64,000 nt of DNA from positions 620,001 through 684,000 of the forward strand of contig VZTI01003931.1 of assembly GCA_013397865.1 (NCBI GenBank), read 5' to 3'. The notes below the pieces were generated by a model. That model was not told the origin of the DNA. It ran no database searches and saw nothing but the letters and a program-made list of their open reading frames with translations. The translations under genes were made by a program, and so were the position numbers. This DNA is from Struthidea cinerea (lineage: Eukaryota; Chordata; Aves; Passeriformes; Corcoracidae). Positions 1 to 12,213 of the stretch are shown one piece after another (the first letter of the stretch is position 1; the number at the start of each line of letters is the position of its first letter).

Positions 1-2705
1 CTATACAAGCTCTCAGTGTAATATTTTAACCTCACTCATGCAGGCCTTCACATCACCAAAACAATCAGTACCCTTTATTGTAGCCCTACCTAGCCTAAAG
101 TCATGAGTTTAACCTTTAACCTGTTCCTCAGCCAAGGAAGAATATTAAAGATTAGTCAACTTCTGTAAAAATGTTTCACATGCACAGAAGGAAGACAGTA
201 AATAAACACCAAAGATATTCATATATCCAGAGTTCCAGGTAGCTAAGTTTTGCAATATGGGACACCAAATCTCTTTTCCCATAAGGCTCTCCAGATGATC
301 ATATTCTTCCCACACAATTTCTCTTCCATCACCCCAGGGAGTTTAATCATACCTGTTGTGATGAAAAGCCAAGTACTAAATGAGTTTGGACACCCTCTGG
401 ACTCAGTTCCAAAACGCCCAATACACCACATGCCAATTATCTACATATAAAAGGCCTTCAGAGTTGGCATTTCTGTTTCAAAATGTCCTACCAGAAGGTC
501 TTCACCCAGGATCTGGAGACAAGGTCTTTATAAACAGTTGTAACTTCATCTGCATTAACACAATTTCCCTTTTCTTTTTCAATAATCAGTTGGGATTTAA
601 AAAAAAAACCAAAAATAGACAATACATTTATGCAATCACTGCCTTTCCAAATGAAGTATTTTTGCTGCATACAAAGTTTTCAATTTTCTGTTGTGGTCTT
701 TGTTTTCTGACCAAGAACATAGCCAAAAAGCGTGCCTAACTTCAGATACTTTTCTTCCATATTTAAGAAGTTTCAGCTCTTGAGAAGTAAGGTACTTAGA
801 GACAAAAAACAGCAGCATAACAAAGTCATAATCTTCTAATATTTAAATAAACAATTACAATAAATCAAAATACAATTTATTTAATTGCAGATTGCGGTGT
901 GTTTTACTGAATATTATCAAAATTTTTTAACATTGCCTTTTTTCTCTTACATTAAAGCGTAACCCCATATACTTCCATTTTCTCCACAAGAGGTAGGAAA
1001 TCTTTACTTTAAAAGGGGAATTAAGCAAGAAGGTACCAATAAAACAGGAAGGTAATTCTTTCACTCCTGGCCTCCTGGGAGAGAACAGATTTGAATGTTG
1101 CTCCTAACAGAGCATGATCAGCATAGTGAAAAATGTGTTTGTGGATGAAGGACGCAACTGATGCAAATGAGGTTACACGTCCCACTAGGCACAGCTTTGT
1201 GATATTTTGGGGGAGGAAGTGAGTGGCCTACTTTGCTTACCCCCTCACTTAAAGAGAAATGCTGCATAGATCATCATCCTCACTATCTCCGGTTTTCTGG
1301 CACTCTTAGAGGACCATGGATATATGGAACATTTATTTACAAGTCAAATTAATGTCCCACATTTAGTTATGTGGCAATTAAGATGACAGTGCTGCTAATG
1401 AGCTGTATGTATTCCCTAATGCAAATCAGATTAAGAATTACAGAGATTATAACCTCCCATGGGGGAACTGTTGTCCAAGTCCCTTGTGTAAACATGACTT
1501 CTAGAAAGTTCAGATCTCCTATCTGAGGCTTCTAAGGAACAATTACCATTACAACATATTACATTAAAGAGTCTTAACTGAAAGGAAGAATCATCAATGG
1601 CAAATGTAGGTGCATTGTTCAGGAGAGAAAGTAATTACAGCATAAATTCAGAGATTACTGTCCCTCAGAATATTCTTCTTAGCAAAAACAATTCATCACC
1701 AATAGATAACATGAAACATAGTAATACTTTCCAGGTCCTTAATCTGATCTATCCTTGTATCTTTTTCTTAATGAAGAGGCATTCACCAGATTGTATTAAG
1801 AGGTAGGATGTCCACCAAAAAAGCCTATAAAAAAACAGATCAGAGTTGAAAATTTTCCTGAGCCATTATCAAAGTGCACTCTGGTTCTTGTCGTTCAGGA
1901 CTCTTCCTCACGTGTGCTTTTAATTCTAATGACTTACTCTACTTCCAGTCTGGAAATCGCCATGGCACAAATCCCACCCATTAGACAATTTTGGGCAAAG
2001 AAGATGTGAGGCTTAGAGCAAAAGGAAAGCAGCTAAAAATGAGAATGGCCAGCTAAGGAAAGCAAGGTACAGCATGACCTGTCTCAATTCCTAAATAGCC
2101 TGTACTCCAGTCTGGAGGATTTGCCGAGTGAGCTGGCAGTGATCTTAGCAGTGATGGCCCTAGGCCATCGCAGTGCAAATGGAAACTGCTACCTGCACTC
2201 TCTGTGCTGTACCACATAAGTTCTTAGAATATTTATGAAAGTACCGAATTGTAAGTAAATGCTACCCGGGACAATCGTTCTGTCAACAAATGGAACACAT
2301 GTTTCTGCAGCACTCTGGTAACTAAGTAGGAGTCAGATTACATCCCATCAGCCAGCTGGGAAGCTTAGTTTTCCCTTGTGATTGCGAACCACCAAGTTGT
2401 TTTTGGCAAGATACAAATAGCTGTGGCCCTGACAGACATCTAGTCACTGAATTTCCAATTATGGAGAAGTTGCATTTAATAGTTTCAGATCTGAAATATG
2501 GACTTCACCTTAATTCCACAGCTATTTCACAGCAATTTGCCTATGAATTTGCAGGCCAATCTCTGCAAAAAAATGTTATAGAAGTTCAGAAAAATTTGCT
2601 AATGCACTTGTATTTGTCTAGCAAAGGATTAAAATGCCTATAGCCAGGGCACATGGATTTCCAGTTTTAGTAAAAAGCAATTATTTTACCTCAAAATTGG
2701 CTTTT
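1..2705. other. intergenic, no gene seen
   Basis: AT-rich single-copy DNA far upstream of EOMES. The open frames here are under 120 codons, overlap on both strands and show no domain, signal peptide or codon bias. The stretch 1150-1450 carries two POU octamer-like ATGCAAAT words and is listed separately as a weak enhancer candidate. Nothing else is recognised. Confidence 0.7.
1150..1450. promoter_or_regulatory. candidate noncoding regulatory block with two octamer motifs
   Basis: Two exact ATGCAAAT octamers, the POU-factor recognition word, occur about 260 bases apart (near 1161 and 1419). The second is set in a stretch rich in TAAT homeodomain cores. No coding potential is seen. The regulatory role is inference from motif content and the position in the EOMES gene desert; octamers also occur by chance at this density. 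Confidence 0.2.
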
Positions 2706-2838
2706 TTTGACTGATTGATACTATTGGTGGATGAGGTGAGAAAGCACATTGGAGTCTATTGATACCCAAATTTGACTGATTGATACTATTGGTGGATGAG
2801 GTGAGAAAGCACATTGGAGTCTATTGATACCCAAATTT
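2706..2838. repeat. perfect 65-bp tandem duplication
   Basis: Two identical copies of a 65-base unit lie head to tail (2706-2770 and 2771-2835), followed by three further matching bases. No mismatch separates the copies, so the duplication is recent or is an assembly artefact. The unit has no recognised function. Confidence 0.95.
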
Positions 2839-3791
2839 AGACAGAAAAGAGGTTCTTGGATTTTCTTCCTTTGAATTTGCGACATTAAAATTTTATCCTG
2901 TCTTCCTGTCTTCAAAAATCAACTGGCTGTACTGACACATTCAGCTTCCACTTAGGTGCCTTCAAAATTCCTTTGTACTATGAGTTCATTTCTTGTGTAT
3001 TTTGTATTGCAAAAAGGGTTTTCTGCACAGGTGTATAAGAAGATGGGATAGGCACTACTTTCTTTGTGCTGCTAAAGTGCCCTTTTTACTCTTGTACTTC
3101 TTTAGTGTGGTCTATTTTAAAGGTGCAACATATTTGGACAATCTCAAAGTCCTATCTCATAACAGAAAAGTCAAATTTCTTGAAAGGAAAAACTTCTTTT
3201 TGTGATCATGCAGGACACCTAGCATAGCAGAAAGTTTCATACACAACATTTGCTCAGAAATTCATCCAAAGGACTTTAGTAAAATCAGATATTAGATCAT
3301 ACATTAAATATATTAAAGAGGAAGCAGTATCTAGATAAATTATTTTAAAATAAATAACAAGGAAAGAGAAAACTTGTGGAAACAGAATAAGGGAGTCGAT
3401 TTTTGGGAAAGATATTTACAAGACACAATTACTTGCATCTTTTAAGCTGGGCTGCTTAATATGAAGTGCTTTATGTCAGTAACCAGATGTCTTTATTAGT
3501 GACTAGATTGCCACCATGTACTAAATGGGTTACAGCAGATACTCCAAAATTTAGGAAGATCTAGATTCTTTACTTAGTGCATATGTAAAAATTTAAATTT
3601 CAAATAGCCAAACCTGGAAAAAAAACCCCGAGAAAATAGGCATAAATCTTGAACCTAACTCATAACTCTCATTTCAAGTCCCATAGCTCCCAGTTACAGA
3701 ACTCTTGCTTACCTTGATGACTGTTGCTAAAGTATTCTCAGTCTCCAGTAAAAGCAAAACAATTACCCCTGTGCTACTTCTTCAGATGTGG
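2839..3791. other. intergenic, nothing recognised
   Basis: AT-rich sequence between the tandem duplication and a CR1 fragment. No open frame longer than about 100 codons and no repeat family was recognised. Confidence 0.6.
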
Positions 3792-3926
3792 TATCACAGA
3801 ATCTTAGAACAGTTTGGGTTGGAGGGAACCTTAAAGGTCACCTCCTCCAATCCCCTGCCATGGGCAGCGACATCAGCCCATGGGGTAGCTCAGAGTCCCG
3901 TCCAATCCTATGACTCTGTGATTCTT
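3792..3926 (-). mobile_element. CR1 LINE 3'-end fragment with an inverted CR1-like tail
   Basis: The stretch starts with the complement of a CR1 3' terminus (TCACAGAATCTTAGAAC, then TTTGGGTTGGAGGGAACC, a run with CCTGCCATGGGCAG, and GCTCAGAG). This is the standard minus-orientation CR1 3' UTR of birds. The last 25 bases (from about 3901) read as the forward CR1 terminus (CCAATCCTATGACTCTGTGATTCT), so both edges show CR1 ends pointing outwards. Family assignment is by recognition of the conserved CR1 3' sequence; the subfamily is not determined. Confidence 0.85.
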
Positions 3927-6900
3927 GAAAGTGACATGAGCATTATTTCCGTGGTAGGAATATTAACTGAAAGCAGTGGCTCTGAGTCACATCAGCAGAT
4001 TCACTAGTGCTTTGTAAAGAGCTGCACAGAATTTCTATTAATCTGTAATTTTGATGCAGATTTTCAGATTCTTTCTTCTTAAAAAAGAAAAAACAGCATA
4101 ATGTTCACTATCCTGATTTAAGCATTTTATCAATGGATATAAGAGGATTTTTGGAAACAAATGTTATCACCATCTCCAGGATAATGGAAGTTCCTATGGC
4201 ACCAAAGGAAGAATGCTGCCACAAGTATAAAATATCACAGGACAACAGCAGTATTACCTAAAATGACCTAGACTAAGCTGATTTTTTGGATGCTGACTTC
4301 AATGATGTCTGCGAGTGATCTAAAGGCATGTTTGCACTTAAAATGAACACATACCCACCTCCAAGGTCCCATTTACAGCACATAGCTCTGCTGAAGCCTA
4401 TCTGTTTCATTTCAGCTTAGAATTTTTTTTTTCTTCCATATTTGTAGTTCTAATACTCCAACAATTTGATCATAAAGACCTATAGTAACTGCGTCTAGCA
4501 GAAAAATGTCTTGGCCTGGGTACAGAAGGGGTAGAAAAAGCCAAACACAGTCTCTGTTGTTTCATTCTTTCCTGAACAAGACATACTCTGAGCAAGACTC
4601 TTCCTTACTAAAGGTTTGCAGCTTGTGTAAATCACCTTGGCTACCCTGGCGTGACTGCATCTGTGCCAAGCAGTCCATGTACAGCCCAAGCAATAGCAGT
4701 ATATCATCTCTAAAGACTGCGGGGAAAGACGGAGGGAGAGAAGCTGACCAGGCATGAGCCTCTTCTGAACTGAGAACCAAGTTGGCACATTAGCATGGAA
4801 CTCTGCTGGGCTGATCACTCTGGTGAGAAAGTGTCCATAGAGATGTAATCCCAGATAGTTGCTGACATTTTATGACTCTCCTTTGCCTTTTATGGGAGCT
4901 GCCATTTATAGCCAAGAAATGGTTCTTATTTTATTCCTTCCTGGATCTAAACCAGTACTAGAAGCCTGTTCAACAAACCCACATGAGACTTCCCAGTTTA
5001 AAGCTGCCACCACCAGCCTGCTGGAGTTTGAAGGTAACAGGTACTGTGGTTTGGCTTTCCACCTTATCTTCCCATCAGCATTTGTCTTAAGCTTTTATTT
5101 ATATTGTTCTGTCACAAGTAAAAACATAGAGACTACTCTTTTATCTTCAGCTCTGTGGTGTGGTTTGGAGTGATTTTGGCAGTGTCATTTATAATCAGAC
5201 CTGCTTAAGCTGTGAGTAAAACATTCATTTACACCAGCAGATACAGAAATCATGTTTACACATTCAGTTCTGACTTAGTACAACCAATAATTGTAACATA
5301 CTTTTTGATCCCTAATTGCAAGGTACAATAAGAACATACAGTCTTGCAATCATTATACACACTTATTTTTTTCTATTTAATAAAAAGTTAGTATGATAGC
5401 TACAGAGAAATATATCCCAGAAATTTAGCACACCAAAATTGTCTACAAAAACAAAGTTTCTAGGATTTGGTTTCTCAAAGAAAATATACATAATAATGAC
5501 AATGTTAGGGCTCCGAGTTTGGTCTCTATTCTCAGATCACCTAAGATATTTAAGTGTTACTGTTGTATTGCATTTCAGTAAGAAATTTGCTCTCCACCTT
5601 CCTCTCCATTACGGTTTCATTTGAAAGAAAAACAAAACACTACTGAAAATAGTTGTTAATTCAATATTAACAAAATTTCAGCAAAGCTCTACACAAATCT
5701 TCCAGTACAGAATATGGCTTTCTTTGCTTAAGCTTCTAAATTACATTATATAAAACCTATTACAATTTATATCACCCACCCAAAACCCTGTATAAACCCT
5801 AAGCTCTGCAAAGCATAATACAAACCAAAGATAGAAGACTGTAGAGGGAAATAAAATGCCAAACATAAGCTTCACAATTTGCCAAGGAAACTGCAGATAA
5901 AAATAAAGCTCAGAGTTTAATACTTGGCTGCAGGAAAGCTTACTTTGCTGAGGACTAGAGTTTAGAATAATTCCCCAAAGAACTCTGGCACTAGGAGACT
6001 GAAAGGACTTATGTTATTTAGAAAACAATTTCTTCTACAGACAGAATGATTAGCTTTCAAGAGCATATCTGGCTTTCCTTCTTCTTAGTTTTTAGTTGAA
6101 ATAAAATCCTTTTGACACTAGCCTTTTTGGAGAAGACCCAGAGTGGGTAAAAATGGTTCCATTAAAATAGGACAGCTTTGCAACAGAGATGATAAATTCC
6201 ATTATGTCTCAGAGCAGGAGCAAGAGTAATCAGATATTTTTGGCTACTTTATGGTCTCTCTGGCTACAGAGGAAAGGATTTTCCCCTGTGAGAGTCTACA
6301 CCCCAGATAACTCAAGTATATCACTGTTCTCTCAAGATGCCTAGGCCAGAGACAAGTTACAATTCTGGAGCTTATTGCTTCTACCAAGTTTTGAGTTTTG
6401 CACACTGTACCATACAAGGGAGTATATCCCACCATCTATTTCTACTACTGAAATGCTCTGTTCAAATCTAGTCCCTGAGAGCAAGATTATATTAGCTCTT
6501 TGCAGAGCTCATGGCAGTGAAGAAAAATCAACTCCTAACTTGTGAGACTGCTTCCCTTGCACCTCTTATTTCTGACTCAGAGTCAGAAGGCTGGTGTGTG
6601 ATCCCATAGCTATGTGGTTTAATCTGAACCTGGGGCTGCTTACAGTCTTGCTCTCCTCTGCATGCTACCGTTTACCTCTCCTGTGCTAGCACTGCTGCTT
6701 CTGCAATTGTTTGGCAAGGTGAGCCAGCTGAGAACCAATCCTAAAAAAATGGATTCATTTTGGTCTGGCTCAGCCCTCAAAGGAGAGAGAACCATGGCAG
6801 CCCCCAGTAGTTCAGCTACAATTGCTGCAATACTGCACCTTTACTTGCATCTCCAGCTTGCCCATCATGTCAGACTCTTCCATCTCCTACTTTAGAATTT

Positions 6901-9900
6901 CTAACTGGAGCCCTGTGCTTTCCTCTTGCAGTTTCTCAGTCAGCTGAAGCTCTTCATAAGCATCCCCTGAGGTATCTTACTCTTCCAATCCCCTACAGTT
7001 AACATGGGTGAAATCGCTGACGTGCAGTGACAACTTGTTATAAACATAGATCAAAAATATCCCCCTTGTTTACTTACCCTGCCTATTTGCAAGACTTGTT
7101 TACGTGACAGTCCTTGAAGTACTGGCTATGTCTGTACTATATACTGTTCAAATACAGAACAAAAATTTCAGCTGGACACACAAGGCAATAAAAGTTCCAT
7201 GTCCTAGAGCCAACAGAGGAGTCGCTCGCAGACTGTGTGATGTGTGTATCAGCACCAGTACATCCAGTGCTGGTACCTGTTGCCATTGCCATCACTATCA
7301 CTGATACATAGAAAAAAATAAAATTAAACTAAATTTTAAGAAAGAAGTTGTGAGGTAAGGAGCACTTGGGTTTCTTGGGCTGCACATTGCTAAATAAACT
7401 ACCCATTATGCATGCTCACTGTGCCTGTGCTTGCAAGGCTCAACAGAGAGAGATAGGGTTCTGTAATGAAAAGCTGCAGCTGCCTTCAGGAGCAGCAGAG
7501 CGACCCAAGCCAGCAGGACTTACTATAAAAGAGAGGAAGGATGGTGCTTAAGCTATCACACTGACTAAACCCCACAGACAGCAGCTCTTCCACTCTCTCT
7601 TCAGACAGGTTTTAACCCTGAGTCCATTTTCAGCCCAGTTGTACCAAAGTTATTTGGCTTTGGTGAAAGAGCCCTGAATGTCACCTGCACATTGCTGACA
7701 CAGGATGTCTCACTGCTTCCCATGCTATTTCAAATGCAGAGATTCCTCTCAAACACCAAGCTTGCAGGATGAAAATGTCACTCAGTGCTACCAGCATGTT
7801 TTTTTCAGGCAAGAAGGTAGGGACAAATCAAAGGCCATTCCTTCTATCCTTCCTACAGTCCTCAAGCAAGCTGCATACTATAAATCTGGGGCATCTCAAA
7901 GTACCTTTATTAACAGGCCCAAACATGATTCCTAGTAACAAAGCCCAGACTGTGTTATTAAAATAAGACAGTAGAAACGAAGTACTCTTTGGACATACTT
8001 TGACAGTAGATTGCCAGCACAGGTTCTATATGACTGGTCCTGATAAAAACAATCCTCCAGCAACTATCCCATGGTATCTTTGTTCTTCAGGTAGTATAAA
8101 CTGCAGTTGCTTTTTTGAACTCCACCACCCAGGAACACAGACACCATCACTCTTCTGAAAAGCTAATTTTCTAGCCCATCTTGCCACACAGAATCTCCAT
8201 CTCAAAACTGTACTGCTGCCTGGGAAAGGATTCTTGCATCCCTTAGGCCTGCGAGTTTGTACTGCCTCTTGGATCCCACTGCAGGACACATTTACATGGT
8301 TGCTGAAGCCTGGAAAGCAAAAGTGAGCTCTGCTGGAAACACATTAGGTGAAGGTACAGCAAGAGCCTTACTGAGAAGTGAGGGAAACATACAGTCCAGG
8401 CTGCTCTCCTCCAGAACAGAAAGGTTCTTGATAAACCTGGCAGTGATGCCACTCCAGTGTTGTCACTCATGTTGTCACTTGTCACTCGTACCTCCTAAGA
8501 CCCAGAAGGACAACTGTTGGCAGTGCCCACTGAGAATGGATTTGAGGGATTATCCCTGAGGGCAGATATACATTGAGGAGGGGGATATGGACTTCATTTA
8601 CAACAGGAATAGCTCTGTCCTAAGTCAGGTTAAACCTACACTTTGAAAGAGACACAGTAAGAGCAAGGGGAGACAATTCAAATTATTCTGGCACACATTT
8701 TTCTCACTCAGGAAGTCTGTAATCGACATCCCCCCTCCTTTTCAATGTATGAGATGCATGCAGGTATCTAGAGAATAAAAAATTTGACTTTTTAAGACCA
8801 ATTTATTCCAAGGGCATGTCCTAAGGAAGCAGACTGAAGGAAAGGACTGAGAATTTCCACTGAGGAGCACACCAGGAGGCTAGGAGAGCACTGAAAGTGG
8901 TCCTGGTGGTCCTGACTCTGGAAAGTAGCATATGACAGCCCGTTGTCTCTCTGTGTTATGCAGCTACCTGCATCCCCACTGCACCAGAGTGAGCAGTTTA
9001 AATTTACACCCTTCACCTCACGGCTGTGGCTAGCAGGGGCCACAGGTGCAGCCAGGTCCTGCAGAGCAGCTGACGGGCACGTGCTAACACAGTGCCCACA
9101 CCCAAATATGTTTCTCAGTCAAGGAATTTTGACAAGGTACTCACTGTATGGCATTCACACCTCTTGCAAAATAAAAGGTTAAATTTTCCATGGACATGGA
9201 GCACAGCAAAGGTCCTACAGAACAGGACTTTGGACACTGGTAGGATGCCCTTCACAGTGCCTGTACGTTTAGTGTTTGTAGTCGCTCATAATGATGGCAT
9301 ATCACAAAGAGCCTGAGCACAAACATAACAGCCAAGCAGATGAAGGCCATTATCCACTCTAGCGTTTAGTGTCAGACCTGGCTGTAGTCACGCTGGCCAA
9401 GACTAGTGACAGGCATAAAGAAATTGAGCAGCTGGCCTGAGTCCATCTATATGGAATTCGCCTAAGCACTACAGCCTCTCTCTTTACTTCTGCTAGCAGA
9501 GATTGATCTGCGTTCAGCGTTCTACATTGTGCCAAAGGACACGGCTTCACACTGGCAGCCTGAGCCCGTGTCACACAAACCACTGCTGTGAGGTTGAAAC
9601 CAGCCTATTGACTACTGTGCCTATAATGTTTGCTTCTTATGTTATCTTACTGGAACAGCTTCGCAGAAACAGAAGACATTTAATAACTCCTTATCAAAGC
9701 TTCAAGCTGGATTTTATCTTTCTGCTCTTCTTGCAAAGGATATTGTTTGTGCAAAATTAATCTGACTGACTCTGGACTTCTTTCTGTTTGTCTCTATGCC
9801 CGTCAAAGCACTTATACTTAATTTCTTTTCCTGTACGTATTCAGTCAAGTTTAACTATTTTCTAACTTGGCCAGTAGATATGTTTGCACATGGATATACA

Positions 9901-12019
9901 TCCTATCTCATGGTTAAATGTCAGTTTCATTGTTGTTAATGCAATGTATTATTTAAGTGGCATCTTCACACACTAAGTTGGATATACACACACATGTTGG
10001 ATATACTAAGCATATATTTTGGATCTCACAAGTGCAAGTGACTACAACAGTCTTTATAAGCCCAACACTCTTGAAGAACCAGTATTAGACACACATTACA
10101 CTGTTCTAATGAAGGAGAAAGAGAGCAGAGTTGGACTTAAAGAAATACCTTTTTTCCTGGCAATGTATATTTGGCAATGTGATGATGCTCTTTTCAGTTG
10201 AAGGTGACTGAAGATTCCCAATAAAAAATGAATAAAATCTATTATCAGAGAAGGGGGGAGAGGTTGCAAGGGAGAAAAGAGACTGATGGCTTTCCATAAA
10301 ATGTTTCGATTCTTGTTTTGATTTCCTTTAGCTTTTTGTTTTGCTGTTGCCTAAGGAAAACTCTCTGATCGAACCCATCACATCTAATGTCAGATAGAGT
10401 TAATCTAACTCTTTGCATGGAATACTGTTAGTTTACCAAAACGATGCATCAAATCCCTAACTACTTCAAAGGCTGTATGCACAAGTTATTATTTCCCTGG
10501 AGATAGGACAATCCAAATAAAACATTGTTTCTGCTCCTTGGACCAGAAAGAGAAAAGGCTAGTTTTGCAGTAACAGGGCCTCCTAACATTAGGCCTATTT
10601 TGTCTGACAGAAATGACTTGAAAGATTGTCAGCTTTATGCCATAAATGAGGACTGTAAAAAGATCGCAGAGTATCACCCAGATACCAATGAAGGAATTTT
10701 TTTTTAAGGTACAAGTGAATTTTCTGTACCTCTAAGTTTTCTAAGTTCCACTAAGAGGAAATGTGATTTTTTTTCAGTGTTGCTGTAGAAAATTCCATTC
10801 ATGAGAATTGGATTGACAGTCTCTATATCTCACACTATCCAAAAAGAATCTCCCATACTCATTTACTCATACTCCCATTAGCTCATTTACTGTTATGGAT
10901 TGTAACTGCTTACAGCAGCACAAACAGCTCTGGGGACCATTTGATGTAAATTCTGCAATAGCTTAATTCCGTGCAGCTCCAATGACTTCAGTGCAAGTAT
11001 GTTAAATTTAAATAAACACAAATAAGCAAAATTAGAACTTGGAATCACACTCAGCAAAGTTTTCTCACAGTTAGTCCTACTTGCAGAAAGAATTATTTGG
11101 TCTTTCCTTTTAAACATATTTAGTAAGCCTTAAAAAAACCCTTCCTCCCTACAACATGCACACAGGTACTGTCACAATGTTACCTCCCACTTAAAGTGTC
11201 TTCTTGGCTTTAAGAAGGAAAGAAAAAATGCAATTCTGTATTAAAATTATGGTACAGAGTGTAATTTTTGGCATAAAGAGAACTACCTCAGATTGGCATA
11301 ACTTAAACTGTATCTCTCTGCAGACAGCTGCATTCAGAGCAGACATGTCTGATTTATCATGCTTTCACTGTGTCACGCATTTATGATCCCACTGGAAAAT
11401 AGAACTAAAGAAAAAGAAAAGAAAGTGCTGAGTCCAGTTACAGCTTTAAAATGAGAGCAGGTAAAAACATGCTCTGCTTAGAGCTGCGCCAGGAACAGCT
11501 CATTCAAATACACGCAGCAAACATATTCACTCCTATTCTAGCATCCCAGTGAACTTTCACCAGCACGCCTATCAGCCACCAGAGCAGCGCAGAAAATCAC
11601 TTAACAGTACTTGTCAGTAGTATTTTACCCCTCTGTATTTTCAGGTGCATAATTCCTAATCTGAGGAATCTGGGCAGCTGTGTATCTTTGAGGATCCAAA
11701 TCTAAACTTCAAGTGATTCAACCCGAATCATTAACCACGTATTTGAAAAAACCTACCCTGTCGGGAACACATCCTTACCAAATCCCAATGCCAGATTTGG
11801 ATTATTCACTCTGCTCTCTGCAATCCACATCCCTCACTTCCCTGCAGCAAATAACTAAAATGCTTACACTTCCAAAGAGCTGGCACTTCTAAATGCCGGT
11901 GGTAATTCATACTTGAAGTGGCTCCTTACTGGACAGCTGGTGAACTGGTGGAAAATGTCTGGGACTGACACTAAGTGTGAAGTCTTTCCTCTGAGGATTG
12001 CCCATTACAGTCTTTCACC
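3927..12019. other. intergenic, no gene seen
   Basis: About 8 kb of AT-rich DNA. All open frames are short (about 107 codons at most), overlap on both strands and lack recognisable domains. A weak imperfect hairpin lies at 7245-7308. Poly-purine and poly-A runs are short. No repeat family could be named with confidence. Confidence 0.6.
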
Positions 12020-12213
12020 TTCTGCAAGTGGTACCAAGCACTGGAACAGGCTGCCCAGGGAGGTGGCTGAGTTACCATCCCTGGAGGTACTCAGGAGATG
12101 TGTAGATGTGGTGCTAAGAAGATGTGGACGTGGTGGACTTAGCTGTTAGGTTTATGGTTGGACTCAGTGATCATAAGGGTCTTTTCCAACCTAAATGATT
12201 CCATGATTCTATC
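12020..12213 (+). mobile_element. CR1 LINE 3'-end fragment
   Basis: The sequence carries the conserved tail of CR1 in forward orientation: CACTGGAACAGGCTGCCCAG, then an AGGTGGCTGAGT segment, a CCCTGGAGGTACTCAGGAG segment, GGTTGGACTCAGTGATCATA, and TCTTTTCCAACCTAAATGAT. It ends with the ATTCCATGATTCTAT terminal repeat. It is truncated at the 5' side, as is usual for CR1, and holds no intact ORF. The open frame crossing it (11913-12149) is translation of this element and is not a gene. Confidence 0.9.
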
